Shown here one piece after another: positions 43,426 to 51,282 of a stretch of DNA of 51,458 bases. Made by a program: the position numbers and the translations under genes. The first letter of the stretch is position 1, and the number at the start of each line of letters is the position of its first letter. Below the pieces are notes generated by a model. That model was not told the DNA's origin. It did no database searches and worked only from the letters and a program-made list of their open reading frames with translations. Source of the DNA: Ochrobactrum sp. Q0168 (GTDB lineage Bacteria; Pseudomonadota; Alphaproteobacteria; Rhizobiales; Rhizobiaceae); the NCBI RefSeq assembly GCF_016427605.1, contig NZ_JAELXQ010000023.1:1-51458 (forward strand). The letters run 5' to 3'.

Positions 43426-44006
43426 CAGTGCGCCCCCGCATTATCGAGCGCTGCGCGCAATTTGCTGAATGCCAGACGCAGGCGGGATTTAACCGTGCCA
43501 AGCGGCAGATTAAGCTTCTTTGCAATGGCGCTATGGGTGCTTTCCTCGAAATAAGCAAGTTCAAGCAGGGTGCATTGTTCTTTCGGTAAGTCAGCCATTG
43601 CCGCGCGCAACTGGCTGGCGGATTGCCGCTCGGCAATCCGGACATCGGCTGGCTGTTCCTCATCGGGCACAAACGCCGGATCGTTTGGGTCGAATTCCGG
43701 GCGACGGGCCCGACGCACAGCATCAATGCGCTGGTTACGCGCGATGGTAAAAATCCATGTCGACAAGGCACCCTTGGAAAAATCGAACTGATCTGCCTTG
43801 TTCCAGACCACAATCATTGTCTCTTGCATCAATTCTTCCGCTGTTTGCGTATCGGCAGACAGTTTGGCCATATAGGCCTTCACCCGAGGTGCGAAATGCT
43901 TGAAAATTACCTCGAATGCGTCTACGTCGCGTCGGGAACTGACCGCCAGCATCAATTCCTCCATCGAGGGCTGATTTTCAGATGCCGTCTGTTCATTCAT
44001 CCGCAT
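43425..44006 (-). CDS. rpoE: ECF sigma factor of the RpoE/ChrR (singlet-oxygen) group
   Basis: About 193 residues from ATG 44006 (GAGG 4 nt upstream), close to the 181 of Rhodobacter RpoE; an ATG two codons on is also possible. An upstream open start (44111) lies in the -10 of the promoter and is rejected. Region 2 has VFKHFAPRVKAYMAKL-like helix then TAEELMQETMIVVWNKADQF and IFTIARNQRIDAVR; region 4 has LPKEQCTLLELAYFEESTHSAIAKKLNLPLGTVKSRL with the recognition helix. The promoter upstream is autoregulated by its form TGATCC-N18-TATAAT. Targets likely include the operon at 38.0-42.7 kb. Confidence 0.92.
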   Translation of the reverse strand: MRMNEQTASENQPSMEELMLAVSSRRDVDAFEVIFKHFAPRVKAYMAKLSADTQTAEELMQETMIVVWNKADQFDFSKGALSTWIFTIARNQRIDAVRRARRPEFDPNDPAFVPDEEQPADVRIAERQSASQLRAAMADLPKEQCTLLELAYFEESTHSAIAKKLNLPLGTVKSRLRLAFSKLRAALDNAGAH

Positions 44007-44109
44007 TAAACCTCGTACGCTCAGATGGAGCGAAGCCAGAACCTGGAAATTATGCTGAGCTTTCATGTGCCACTGTTGCGAGAGGAAAGAAACTTCTGTT
44101 TTCAGCAGC

Positions 44110-44139
44110 ATTATACGCAGACAAATTTAGTTTGGATCA
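44110..44139 (-). promoter_or_regulatory. RpoE/ChrR-type ECF promoter for the sigma gene (autoregulation)
   Basis: Minus strand: -35 TGATCC at 44139-44134, exactly 18 nt, -10 TATAAT at 44115-44110. It lies about 100 bp before the sigma-factor start and matches the promoter at 38001-38030 in -35 core (GATCC), spacing and TA(A/T) start of the -10. Confidence 0.8.
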
Positions 44140-44254
44140 CGCAGATTTCAAATGGGTGGTGACCAGTAGCGACCCTATTGTGGTGAGAATATTGTTTCTG
44201 GCAATCGAATAGGCATCCACTACGCCGATGAACGCTCCAATCCTGAGGGTAATC

Positions 44255-44848
44255 TTATCGTTCACCAAACGCTTTCTCGTAATTGATCTCAAACGTACGA
44301 AAGCTGTAAATCGCCGCCTCGATGCACCGCTTTTCATCCTTATTGTCGAGCGCCACAGATTCCAGCAAAGAAACCGTCTTCTTCCAACCAGCCAAATTTC
44401 CAACCTGTTTTGCTAAATGACGCGCGCCATACGCGTCGCCAAGACCAAGCAATCGAGCTTTTTGGATGAGAAGTGTGGCTCCCAATGCGGAACCTTCGAG
44501 CACGTACAGCGTACCAATCGCGGCAGGCAAATCAACAGGCATTCCAGCGGCGCACTTCAATTCCGGTCTCTTCAGTTCTTCCCCGTCTGACAGATCCGCA
44601 TAATCCTGTTGAAGTTCAGATTGAATTTTATGTTTATCCCAATCTGAGAATATTCCTTTCAATCCACTGTCATCCAGCGATGTTTCAAGAATCAACCTGC
44701 TGTGCCAGGTTGCTTTTAGATATTTCCTGTAGGCGTTCAATGAATCGAACATGCCGTATAACGAACCAAGTCGGTCAATTCGGTCATGGTGGGGAGCGGT
44801 AGCGGCCTTCAAATCCCAACGACGTTGCGGGACAGTGTGCTGGGTCAT
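44255..44848 (-). CDS. bphO: Biliverdin-producing heme oxygenase (BphO-like)
   Basis: About 197 residues from ATG 44848; a GTG at 44908 would add 20 residues and has no better ribosome-binding site. The heme-iron ligand is in LKAATAPHHDRID (His20/21 from this start), and VDLPAAIGTLYVLEGSALGATLL is the distal-helix pattern of bacterial heme oxygenases. It opens heme to biliverdin, CO and iron. Placed next to the divergent bacteriophytochrome gene, it most likely supplies the chromophore, while also recycling iron. It follows the Crp/Fnr gene on the same strand after 116 bp. Confidence 0.85.
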   Translation of the reverse strand: MTQHTVPQRRWDLKAATAPHHDRIDRLGSLYGMFDSLNAYRKYLKATWHSRLILETSLDDSGLKGIFSDWDKHKIQSELQQDYADLSDGEELKRPELKCAAGMPVDLPAAIGTLYVLEGSALGATLLIQKARLLGLGDAYGARHLAKQVGNLAGWKKTVSLLESVALDNKDEKRCIEAAIYSFRTFEINYEKAFGER

Positions 44849-44964
44849 GAGAAAAGTTTTCCATCGTTCGTTACGCTCGTAAAGACTACGTAATATCGAT
44901 TTGCTCACATTGCCAGATGGGCTTTCTCGATGGTGGGCAGTTCAAGCGGTGAACGAGGAAATCG

Positions 44965-45693
44965 TCATGAATAAATTCCGTGCATGACGGCGTCGTAATG
45001 CTCCTCGATTTCCTGCGTACATTTGCAGGATTTACGCTTCAAAGCGCTCTTATCATTTATGATGAATAATCCGCGTCTGGTGGCAATAATGCCCTCATTA
45101 CGCAATTGACCGATAATGCGCGTTACAAAAGTCCTGCCAACTCCTAGCATTTCTGACAACTGATCGTGCGTCATCTCAAATTGATCTGTGCCGGTCCGTT
45201 CTGCTGCTGCTAGCAGCCATTTTGCAGTTCGCTGTGTTATTGTATGGGTCGCGTTACAAGCAGCCGTTTGAAATACCTGTGCCATCAGGCAATCAGAATA
45301 GCGCGCAAACCAGTGCCGAAGCGAAATGGAATCCAGCTTCAACTGTTCGAGTGCAGCCGTTTTGATCCTGACAAAACTTCCCGAGTTACGAACGATGGCG
45401 GTGGCATAGGCGGGTAGACTTCCGTTCGAGACAATACCGCCCACAGCCCCTTCCCTTCCGATCAGCGCGATTTCGACGGCACTATTGTCTTCATCGACCC
45501 AGCGCTGAAAACTCGCCAGCGCAGACCCGCACGGAAACCATGTATGAACAACGTCATCTCCCGCCTTCTGCAAAACAGCCTCCGCTTCAAGTTCATATAG
45601 GACAGTATGCGGCAGCAGTTTTTGTCGGTCCTCCTCGCTGAGCATCATTAGCAGTAAATTGCCCGACATCTCTTGGGTCGATGTTAAATTCAT
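44965..45693 (-). CDS. Crp/Fnr family transcriptional regulator
   Basis: 242 residues. N-terminal cyclic-nucleotide-binding-like beta barrel (about 20-130: LPHTVLYELEAEAVLQKAGD, IALIGREGAVGG) and a C-terminal winged helix (TQRTAKWLLAAAERTG; MTHDQLSEMLGVGRTFVTRIIGQL). The barrel lacks the Cys cluster of FNR and the R-S-x cAMP-contact pattern of CRP, so the ligand is unknown. It lies 264 bp from the bacteriophytochrome start in opposite orientation and upstream of the heme-oxygenase gene; it may control the pair. Confidence 0.88.
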   Translation of the reverse strand: MNLTSTQEMSGNLLLMMLSEEDRQKLLPHTVLYELEAEAVLQKAGDDVVHTWFPCGSALASFQRWVDEDNSAVEIALIGREGAVGGIVSNGSLPAYATAIVRNSGSFVRIKTAALEQLKLDSISLRHWFARYSDCLMAQVFQTAACNATHTITQRTAKWLLAAAERTGTDQFEMTHDQLSEMLGVGRTFVTRIIGQLRNEGIIATRRGLFIINDKSALKRKSCKCTQEIEEHYDAVMHGIYS

Positions 45694-45956
45694 ACAGTCG
45701 ATTTCCTCTTTTCCCGGCCGTTGTGTCCAATAGTGGACGGACGTTCGTTTCGCTCTATGTTACTTTTAGACGTAATTAACGTAACCCATTGAAAATGATG
45801 GGTTGGTTTATATGCTTCATCGTTGATACTACATCTCAACAAATATTCTCTTTTGTCAGCGGTCTTTACGTCTTGCCGTTTTCAGCTCTCAAGTAATTGA
45901 GCAATCCTGCCGAAGGTGCGCTCACGAACGGTTAAGTCCGGGAAAGTTCTGCCGAA
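45694..45956. other. Divergent promoter region between the Crp/Fnr and bacteriophytochrome genes
   Basis: 263 bp without a gene. An imperfect dyad around 45771-45785 (ACGT-AATTA-ACGT) lies between the two genes and may be a regulator site. No unambiguous promoter pair was fixed on either side. Confidence 0.4.
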
Positions 45957-48491
45957 ATGAATATGTCCCACCCCGTCAATCTCACCAATTGCGATCGCGA
46001 ACCAATTCACATTCCGGGTTCCATTCAGCCTCATGGCGCAATGCTTGTCATGGATCAGTCTGGCCAAAAACTCCTTTTTGCTTCAGCTAATATTCCCAGC
46101 ATAACGGGCTATCGAGGAGATTTGATCCCTGGTACCGCCATTTCTTTTATTGTTGGCGAGAAAAATGCCCATGATTTCCGTAATGCAGCCGCCAAGGCTC
46201 AAGAACCGGGCTTGTCGTCTGTGGTGCTTGGGCTGCGCTTTCCAGGCAAGTCCCTGCTGTTCGACGCTGTGATCCATACGCACAAGGGAAGAACTTTCGT
46301 CGAAATCGAGCCCTGCGCGGATCGTGGGCAAAGTGCTCGTCAGGCGCTTGATCTCACACGCGGCGTTATTCATCGCATTGGTCGCGAGGAAACGGTCGAC
46401 AAAGTTGCCGCAACGGGCGTGCGCCTCGTGCGAGCCATGCTGGGTTATGATCGCGTGATGGTGTATCGATTTCTCCATAACGGAGCTGGTCGCGTCATCG
46501 CAGAAGCAAAGTCACCTACGCTTGGCAGCTTCATGGGGCAGCATTTTCCAGCGTCGGATATACCAGTCCAGGCTCGCCGTCTTTATGTTATGAACACCAT
46601 AAGGATGATTTCGGACACATCCTATCAGCCCATTGAGCTTATTCCTTCGCTCGAAGCGGACGAACCTGCGGTCGATATGTCCTTTGCACAGTTACGTAGC
46701 GTTTCCCAAATCCACTGCCAGTACCTGCGGAATATGGGCGTCTCTGCTTCGTTATCGATTTCGATTATCGTCGATGGCGAATTATGGGGGCTGATTTCCT
46801 GCCATCACGACAGTCCGAAAGTCACACCACTTCCCTTGCGAATAGGCGCCGAATTGTTCGGACAATATTTTTCGCTCCATATTGCCGATTGTGAAAGACG
46901 CAAAACATTGCAGATCACCGCGGACGCACGAACAAAGCTCGACGCGATCGTATCCCAATTAAGCATCAGTGACGAAATTCGCGACAGTCTGGGGGAACAA
47001 CTCAGCCGGTTTTCCGAGTTGGTTGCGGGCAACGGTGCTGCATTATGGATGAATGGCCAGTGGCTTCAAAGTGGCGACGTACTCAACGAACATCAAACTC
47101 GCCAATTGCTCAAGATCGCGAGCCGTGAATCGCCACGCGAGCTTTGGTCAAGCCAGGAAATCAGGGCCCATTTGACCGACTATGCCGGAAGCGTTGCAGG
47201 CATGCTGGCAATACCTCTTTCCATGGCGTTTAATGATTATCTTGTTTTGTTCCGCAACGAGGAGGCTCACGCTATTGAATGGGCGGGCGAACCGGTGAAA
47301 ACCACTGTCGAAATGCCTTTCGGCCCAAGATTGACTCCCCGAGGCAGTTTCGACACCTGGCGAGAAGAAGTTCGCGGACGTTCAACACCCTGGACAGCGA
47401 CAGACCTTTCGGTAGCGCAGTCGATTGGCACCTATTTGCGCGACGTTATCCTTCGGCAAAATGAGTTGTCTGAACAGGAAAGAGCGAAAACCGAACAACG
47501 ACGCCGGGTGTTAAACGCCGAACTCAATCACCGTGTGAAAAATATTCTTTCCCTTGTGAAATCAATAGCGCTGCAGACAGGGGCCAACGCGGCAAATGTT
47601 GCGGACTACGCTCAAACACTTGAAGGACGGCTACGTGCGCTCGCATCGGCACACGACCAGTCTTTGGACGGCAAAAATGGCGGTTCGCTAGCAGATTTGC
47701 TCGAAACGGAGGTCAATCTTTACGGTGATGCTACCGGTCGCATAACGCTAGAAGGTCCACCGATTCATCTCGATCAACGCGCATTTGGTGTTATCGCCAT
47801 GGTCTTTCACGAGATGATGACAAATGCGGCGAAGTATGGCGCGCTTTCAGTTCCGGAGGGGCGCCTGACGATCCAATGGAAACTGCAAGCCTCCGGCGAC
47901 TGCGAGATTTTCTGGAGCGAGACCGAAGGGCCATCCGTTACTTGGCCTTCACAGACGGGATTCGGTAGCAAGCTAATTCGAAATTCTTTCGAGTACGACC
48001 TCCGGGGGAAAGCCAAGATCGAGTACCACCGGGATGGACTTCAGGCACAGTTTTCTGTTCCATCTGTGTATGTGACGCAATTGAACGATGCGTTGATAAA
48101 GCCCGAACTTCAAAAAGGGTTTGTTGAGGAAGTCCAAATAAAAGGAATTAAGATTTTGGTTGTCGAAGATCAGAGCCTGATCGCTCTTGATATGGAAAAC
48201 ACCTTACGAAGATTCGGCGCAGAACATATTAATCTTGCTTCTAGCGCTCCGGAGGCCTTGGCGATGATTGAAAGATCGAAGCCCAATCTTGCAATCCTTG
48301 ATTTTAATCTGGGAGACCGCACTTCGGAGAATATCGCCGAATTACTTCTCGAGCTGAAGATTCCTTTTCTTTTCACCACGGGCTATAGCGACAGAGTACT
48401 CATTCCAGAAAAGCTCCGCGACATAACCATCGTGCGAAAGCCCATAAGCGATTCTGCGATTGCAGCAGCCATCAACTCCGTTCTCGGATAG
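45957..48491 (+). CDS. bphP: Bacteriophytochrome photoreceptor with HWE kinase and C-terminal receiver
   Basis: 844 residues. Domains in order: PAS (about 10-120) with the biliverdin-binding Cys12 (TNCDREPIHIPGSIQPHG), GAF (140-310) with FPASDIP (197-203) and the conserved H at about 253 (SQIHCQYLRNMGV), PHY (320-500) with the PRGSF tongue (461-465), an HWE-type histidine kinase (His525 in LNAELNHRVKNILSLVKS; N-box VFHEMMTNAAKYGALS, 617-631; WSETEGPSV), and a receiver (731-844) with Asp782 in LAILDFNLGD and the KP pair (RKPIS). The kinase would signal red/far-red light by phosphotransfer to this or another receiver. No separate response-regulator gene is seen nearby. A hairpin follows the stop. 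Confidence 0.93.
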   Translation: MNMSHPVNLTNCDREPIHIPGSIQPHGAMLVMDQSGQKLLFASANIPSITGYRGDLIPGTAISFIVGEKNAHDFRNAAAKAQEPGLSSVVLGLRFPGKSLLFDAVIHTHKGRTFVEIEPCADRGQSARQALDLTRGVIHRIGREETVDKVAATGVRLVRAMLGYDRVMVYRFLHNGAGRVIAEAKSPTLGSFMGQHFPASDIPVQARRLYVMNTIRMISDTSYQPIELIPSLEADEPAVDMSFAQLRSVSQIHCQYLRNMGVSASLSISIIVDGELWGLISCHHDSPKVTPLPLRIGAELFGQYFSLHIADCERRKTLQITADARTKLDAIVSQLSISDEIRDSLGEQLSRFSELVAGNGAALWMNGQWLQSGDVLNEHQTRQLLKIASRESPRELWSSQEIRAHLTDYAGSVAGMLAIPLSMAFNDYLVLFRNEEAHAIEWAGEPVKTTVEMPFGPRLTPRGSFDTWREEVRGRSTPWTATDLSVAQSIGTYLRDVILRQNELSEQERAKTEQRRRVLNAELNHRVKNILSLVKSIALQTGANAANVADYAQTLEGRLRALASAHDQSLDGKNGGSLADLLETEVNLYGDATGRITLEGPPIHLDQRAFGVIAMVFHEMMTNAAKYGALSVPEGRLTIQWKLQASGDCEIFWSETEGPSVTWPSQTGFGSKLIRNSFEYDLRGKAKIEYHRDGLQAQFSVPSVYVTQLNDALIKPELQKGFVEEVQIKGIKILVVEDQSLIALDMENTLRRFGAEHINLASSAPEALAMIERSKPNLAILDFNLGDRTSENIAELLLELKIPFLFTTGYSDRVLIPEKLRDITIVRKPISDSAIAAAINSVLG

Positions 48492-48582
48492 AGCATTCTG
48501 GTGGTTTGGCGAGGTCGAAAGAGTTGGAGGCGGTTACAGCTGACTGCCAATCCTTCCATTAGATTGTTGGTCAAGATGGAAG

Positions 48583-48610
48583 GGGTGGCTGCGAAACTTA
48601 TGAGCCACCC
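48583..48610. terminator. Convergent terminator between bphP and the MFS gene
   Basis: Perfect 8-bp stem GGGTGGCT/AGCCACCC with a 12-nt loop, followed by TGTTTGT on the plus strand. It sits in the 134-bp gap between two convergent genes. Confidence 0.7.
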
Positions 48611-48625
48611 TGTTTGTATACAAAG

Positions 48626-49828
48626 TTATCGGGCCATCTGTACCCTCGCGGTGGCACTTGTGGCTATGAGAGTTGCGCCAGCTATTGCTGCAACAGCAGA
48701 GAATAGCAGAGTTCCGGCGGCTCCTTGCAGATCGACGAGCAACCCGCCGAGAACCGCACCGCTCGATATCGCAATCTGAAATGTCGTCAGCATTATTGCG
48801 CCCGCGCTTTCCGCTTCATCACCGGCGGCGCGTGTCGTGAAACTTTGTGCACTTACCGGTATCGCTCCAAATGCTATACCCCAGATCACCGTTGCAACAA
48901 TGGCTACAATGGGCACGGAGCCAAAAACGAAAAGCACAATCGTTGCCAGTGACAAGCTGGCAGCCGCAATAGCCAAAGACATTCGGGTGCTTCGTTCAGA
49001 CATGAAACCACCCAGCAGATTTCCAAAGAAACCACCAATTCCAAATGCCAGCAATATCCCTGAAATGGAGTCTATACCGAATTGCGGCACATTCTCCAAA
49101 AATGGCCGGATATAGGTAAAACTCGCAAAATGACCGGCAACGACGAAAAGGATGGTGATCAAGCCGACCCGAATAATAGGACGGCGTAATACCGCCACGA
49201 GTGTACGAATGCTGGCATTGCCGGAGGATGGCAGGGACGGCACTGTCAAAAGCTGCACGATGAAAGTTACCGTGCCAATAGCTGCTGCAACAAAAAAGGC
49301 ATAGCGCCACCCCAATGTCGCTCCGATCCAAGCGCCCAAAGGCGCTGCGCACACCGTAGCCACAGACACGCCTGTCATGATAACAGCCATAGCTCGAGGC
49401 AGAATTTGACTGGGTGCTAGCCTCATCGCCAATGCAAGGGACATTGCCCAGAAACCACCCAGCCCCACGCCCAGCAGAATTCTTGCAACATAAAGTGCAG
49501 TCAAACTGTTTGCGAAAGCCGACAAAAGACTGGACAGGATCAGCGCGAAAGTGAGGCTCAGAAGAACATAGCGTCTGTCGAAGCGCTTCGTCCCAATAAC
49601 GATGCCCGGCCCAGCAAATGCGGCGATAATCGCCGTCATCGTCATAGACTGCCCCGCCGCTCCAACACTCACACCAAGATCGGCAGAGATCGGCGTGAGC
49701 AGACTAACCGGTAAGAACTCGGCGGTTACGAGACCGAAAACGCCAAGAGAGAGCGAAAAAATAGCAGGCCACGCCGCCTCCTTCCTCCCATCCTGGGATT
49801 CATCCCGCGTGTTGATCTTCACGTCCAT
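48626..49828 (-). CDS. MFS drug/sugar efflux transporter (DHA1, arabinose-efflux-like)
   Basis: About 400 residues from ATG 49828, chosen because GGAG lies 6 nt upstream; an ATG at 49840 is open but its spacing is poor. 12 predicted membrane helices. The first loop VSVGAAGQSMTMTAIIAAFAGPGIVIGTKRFDRRYVL carries the G-T-x-x-D-R-x-R-R-x-V family motif between helices 2 and 3, and ARILLGVGLGGFWAMSLAL is the motif C-like helix region. Proton-driven export of a small toxic compound or sugar is likely. It diverges from the AraC-type regulator, which probably controls it. Confidence 0.88.
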   Translation of the reverse strand: MDVKINTRDESQDGRKEAAWPAIFSLSLGVFGLVTAEFLPVSLLTPISADLGVSVGAAGQSMTMTAIIAAFAGPGIVIGTKRFDRRYVLLSLTFALILSSLLSAFANSLTALYVARILLGVGLGGFWAMSLALAMRLAPSQILPRAMAVIMTGVSVATVCAAPLGAWIGATLGWRYAFFVAAAIGTVTFIVQLLTVPSLPSSGNASIRTLVAVLRRPIIRVGLITILFVVAGHFASFTYIRPFLENVPQFGIDSISGILLAFGIGGFFGNLLGGFMSERSTRMSLAIAAASLSLATIVLFVFGSVPIVAIVATVIWGIAFGAIPVSAQSFTTRAAGDEAESAGAIMLTTFQIAISSGAVLGGLLVDLQGAAGTLLFSAVAAIAGATLIATSATARVQMAR

Positions 49829-49897
49829 GGCGAACTCCATTTCCTATGTTGGGCAGAAAATAGGAGTGACGCTTCGTTGTTTCTATGATAGTAAATC

Positions 49898-49916
49898 CGA
49901 ATTATATGACAATTCG
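49898..49916. promoter_or_regulatory. Inverted repeat in the MFS/AraC divergent promoter region
   Basis: CGAATT / AATTCG with a 7-nt spacer, 22 bp before the AraC start and 70 bp before the MFS start. A second short dyad, TCCTAT/ATAGGA, lies nearer the MFS gene (about 49842-49865). Either may be an operator for the AraC-type regulator. Confidence 0.4.
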
Positions 49917-49937
49917 TCCAAATCTGCCGGAGCTATG

Positions 49938-50852
49938 ATGGATCCATTGACGGAGATTTTGCGTGGCATAAGACTGGACGGCGTTGAATATGGCCGCTGC
50001 CAGCCATGTGCTCCATGGGCTACCCTGTTTCCATCTGGAGAGCCGGCGCGATTTCACTTTCTTGCATCGGGTTCCGCCTGGATTCAATCGCCGGATGGAG
50101 ACTGGCATGAACTGAAGCCTGGCGACGCTGTCCTCCTCCCGCGCGGAGATGCACATGTGATTGCCAGTACTCCCGGCATCAAACCCGTACCTATCAGCGA
50201 TTTCCCAAGTAAAAGCGTGGATGGTATCGTCAATGTCGAATGCCCAAACGCTGACGGCCAGAATCTGCTTTTCTTTGCCGTTATGAAATTCAATCTGAAC
50301 AGATTCCATCCGCTTCTTCAACTAATGCCGGGCTTCATTCGCGCAAACGACTTTGCAAGCAAAGAACCTTCTATTCCGTCACTACTCGAAAGCATGGCGC
50401 GGGAGGCTGAAATGAACCGCGTTGGAGCGTGTGGGATCGTAGCGCGGTTGGCCGACGTTCTCACCGCAACGATGATACGCAGTTGGGTCGAGCATGGATG
50501 CGGTGAGGCAACGGGCTGGCTGGCCGCGTTACGCAATCATGAAGTTGGTCGGGTGCTTGCGGCTGTTCATCTAGACCCCGCTCGCCAATGGTCGGTAGAA
50601 GAATTGGCACGCATTATGGGGGCTTCACGATCAAGCTTTGCTCAGCGATTTCTCGATATCGTAGGCGAAACCCCAGCCCGTTATGTGGCACGCACGCGAA
50701 TGCAGCAGGCCCATCAGTGGCTACGTGAAGGACAGCGTGTAGCCTCCATCGCCAACAAACTTGGTTATGATTCCGAGGCCTCCTTCAGCCGTGCATATAA
50801 GAGAATAATTGGCACGTCTCCAAGTTTCCACCGCCTCACTTCACGAGCGTGA
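49938..50852 (+). CDS. AraC-family transcriptional regulator with cupin domain
   Basis: About 304 residues from ATG 49938 with GGAG 5 nt upstream; the frame is open for another 112 codons into the divergent MFS gene, which is not plausible as start. The N-terminal cupin (about 10-150) shows FHFLASGSAWIQS, LKPGDAVLLPRGDAHVI. The C-terminal AraC helix-turn-helix pair (about 205-300) shows WSVEELARIMGASRSSFAQRFLDIVGETPARYV and RVASIANKLGYDSEASFSRAYKRIIGTSPSFHR. It likely senses a compound exported by the divergent MFS protein and activates or represses that gene. Confidence 0.9.
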   Translation: MDPLTEILRGIRLDGVEYGRCQPCAPWATLFPSGEPARFHFLASGSAWIQSPDGDWHELKPGDAVLLPRGDAHVIASTPGIKPVPISDFPSKSVDGIVNVECPNADGQNLLFFAVMKFNLNRFHPLLQLMPGFIRANDFASKEPSIPSLLESMAREAEMNRVGACGIVARLADVLTATMIRSWVEHGCGEATGWLAALRNHEVGRVLAAVHLDPARQWSVEELARIMGASRSSFAQRFLDIVGETPARYVARTRMQQAHQWLREGQRVASIANKLGYDSEASFSRAYKRIIGTSPSFHRLTSRA

Positions 50853-51027
50853 TGAAGCCATGGATTGGTTCAACTGATTCAATGCCTCACAGATTCCAGG
50901 TATCTGAATGGGAGTCAGAATCTGGTTTTCTTGAGCAACTCGTCCCCTCCCAAACAACCGCGGCAGCTTCCGAACCGGATGGTACGACGCCTTGGTGAGC
51001 GCCATTATTTGGTGACGTGACCATCGC
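50853..51027. other. Gene-free junction next to the broken etfA
   Basis: 175 bp without a gene. On the minus strand an open frame continues past the etfA fragment's reading frame, but neither strand gives a recognisable protein. The sequence follows the point where etfA similarity ends, so it may be a rearrangement junction. Confidence 0.4.
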
Positions 51028-51132
51028 TCACAAGCTCGTTTCGCGCGAGGACGACGTCGAGCGGGACAGCGCCTTTGCCGTCTGGTCCGAAAGGGTTGCA
51101 TTGTCGTGTTCGGCAATAAGAAGAATAGCCAT
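51028..51132 (-). pseudogene. etfA: Truncated etfA: electron transfer flavoprotein alpha, N-terminal fragment
   Basis: Minus strand, ATG at 51132 preceded by AAGGACAG. The first 22 residues (MAILLIAEHDNATLSDQTAK, then AL) match the typical N-terminus of alphaproteobacterial EtfA, which has about 310 residues. After that the frame reads SRSTSSSRETSL and stops at 51028-51030, only 34 codons in all. An intact EtfA would continue with the FAD-binding alpha-domain. So the gene is broken here, and a functional alpha subunit, if any, must be encoded elsewhere. It sits downstream of the etfB end, in the usual etfB-etfA order. Confidence 0.8.
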
Positions 51133-51198
51133 TGTTTCTGTCCTTAATTCATCCGGTCGGAAACCTGTCAGGCTCTGGCGAAAATGGTGGGGCACGAG

Positions 51199-51238
51199 AA
51201 CCGGAGCGGAGCGTACTTTTGGTACGTGAGCACCGGAA
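51199..51238. repeat. Imperfect palindrome between etfB and etfA
   Basis: Core CGTAC, 5-nt loop, GTACG at 51212-51226, extended on both sides by CCGG-containing arms (51201-51204 and 51233-51236). The whole is about 40 bp of imperfect two-fold symmetry and is GC-rich. It resembles intergenic palindromic repeats of rhizobia and Brucella relatives, but no second copy is in the window. Confidence 0.45.
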
Positions 51239-51282
51239 GCGCAGCGACACGCCATTTGCAGACGGGCCTCACGGGTTTGCCT

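Noticed and set aside
44007..44111. Longer N-terminus for the sigma factor
   Set aside because: The upstream ATG lies within the -10 of its own promoter, so it cannot be translated from that transcript.
49602..49937. Upstream extension of the AraC-type gene
   Set aside because: It lies mostly inside the divergent MFS gene; ATG 49938 has a good ribosome-binding site and a normal family start.
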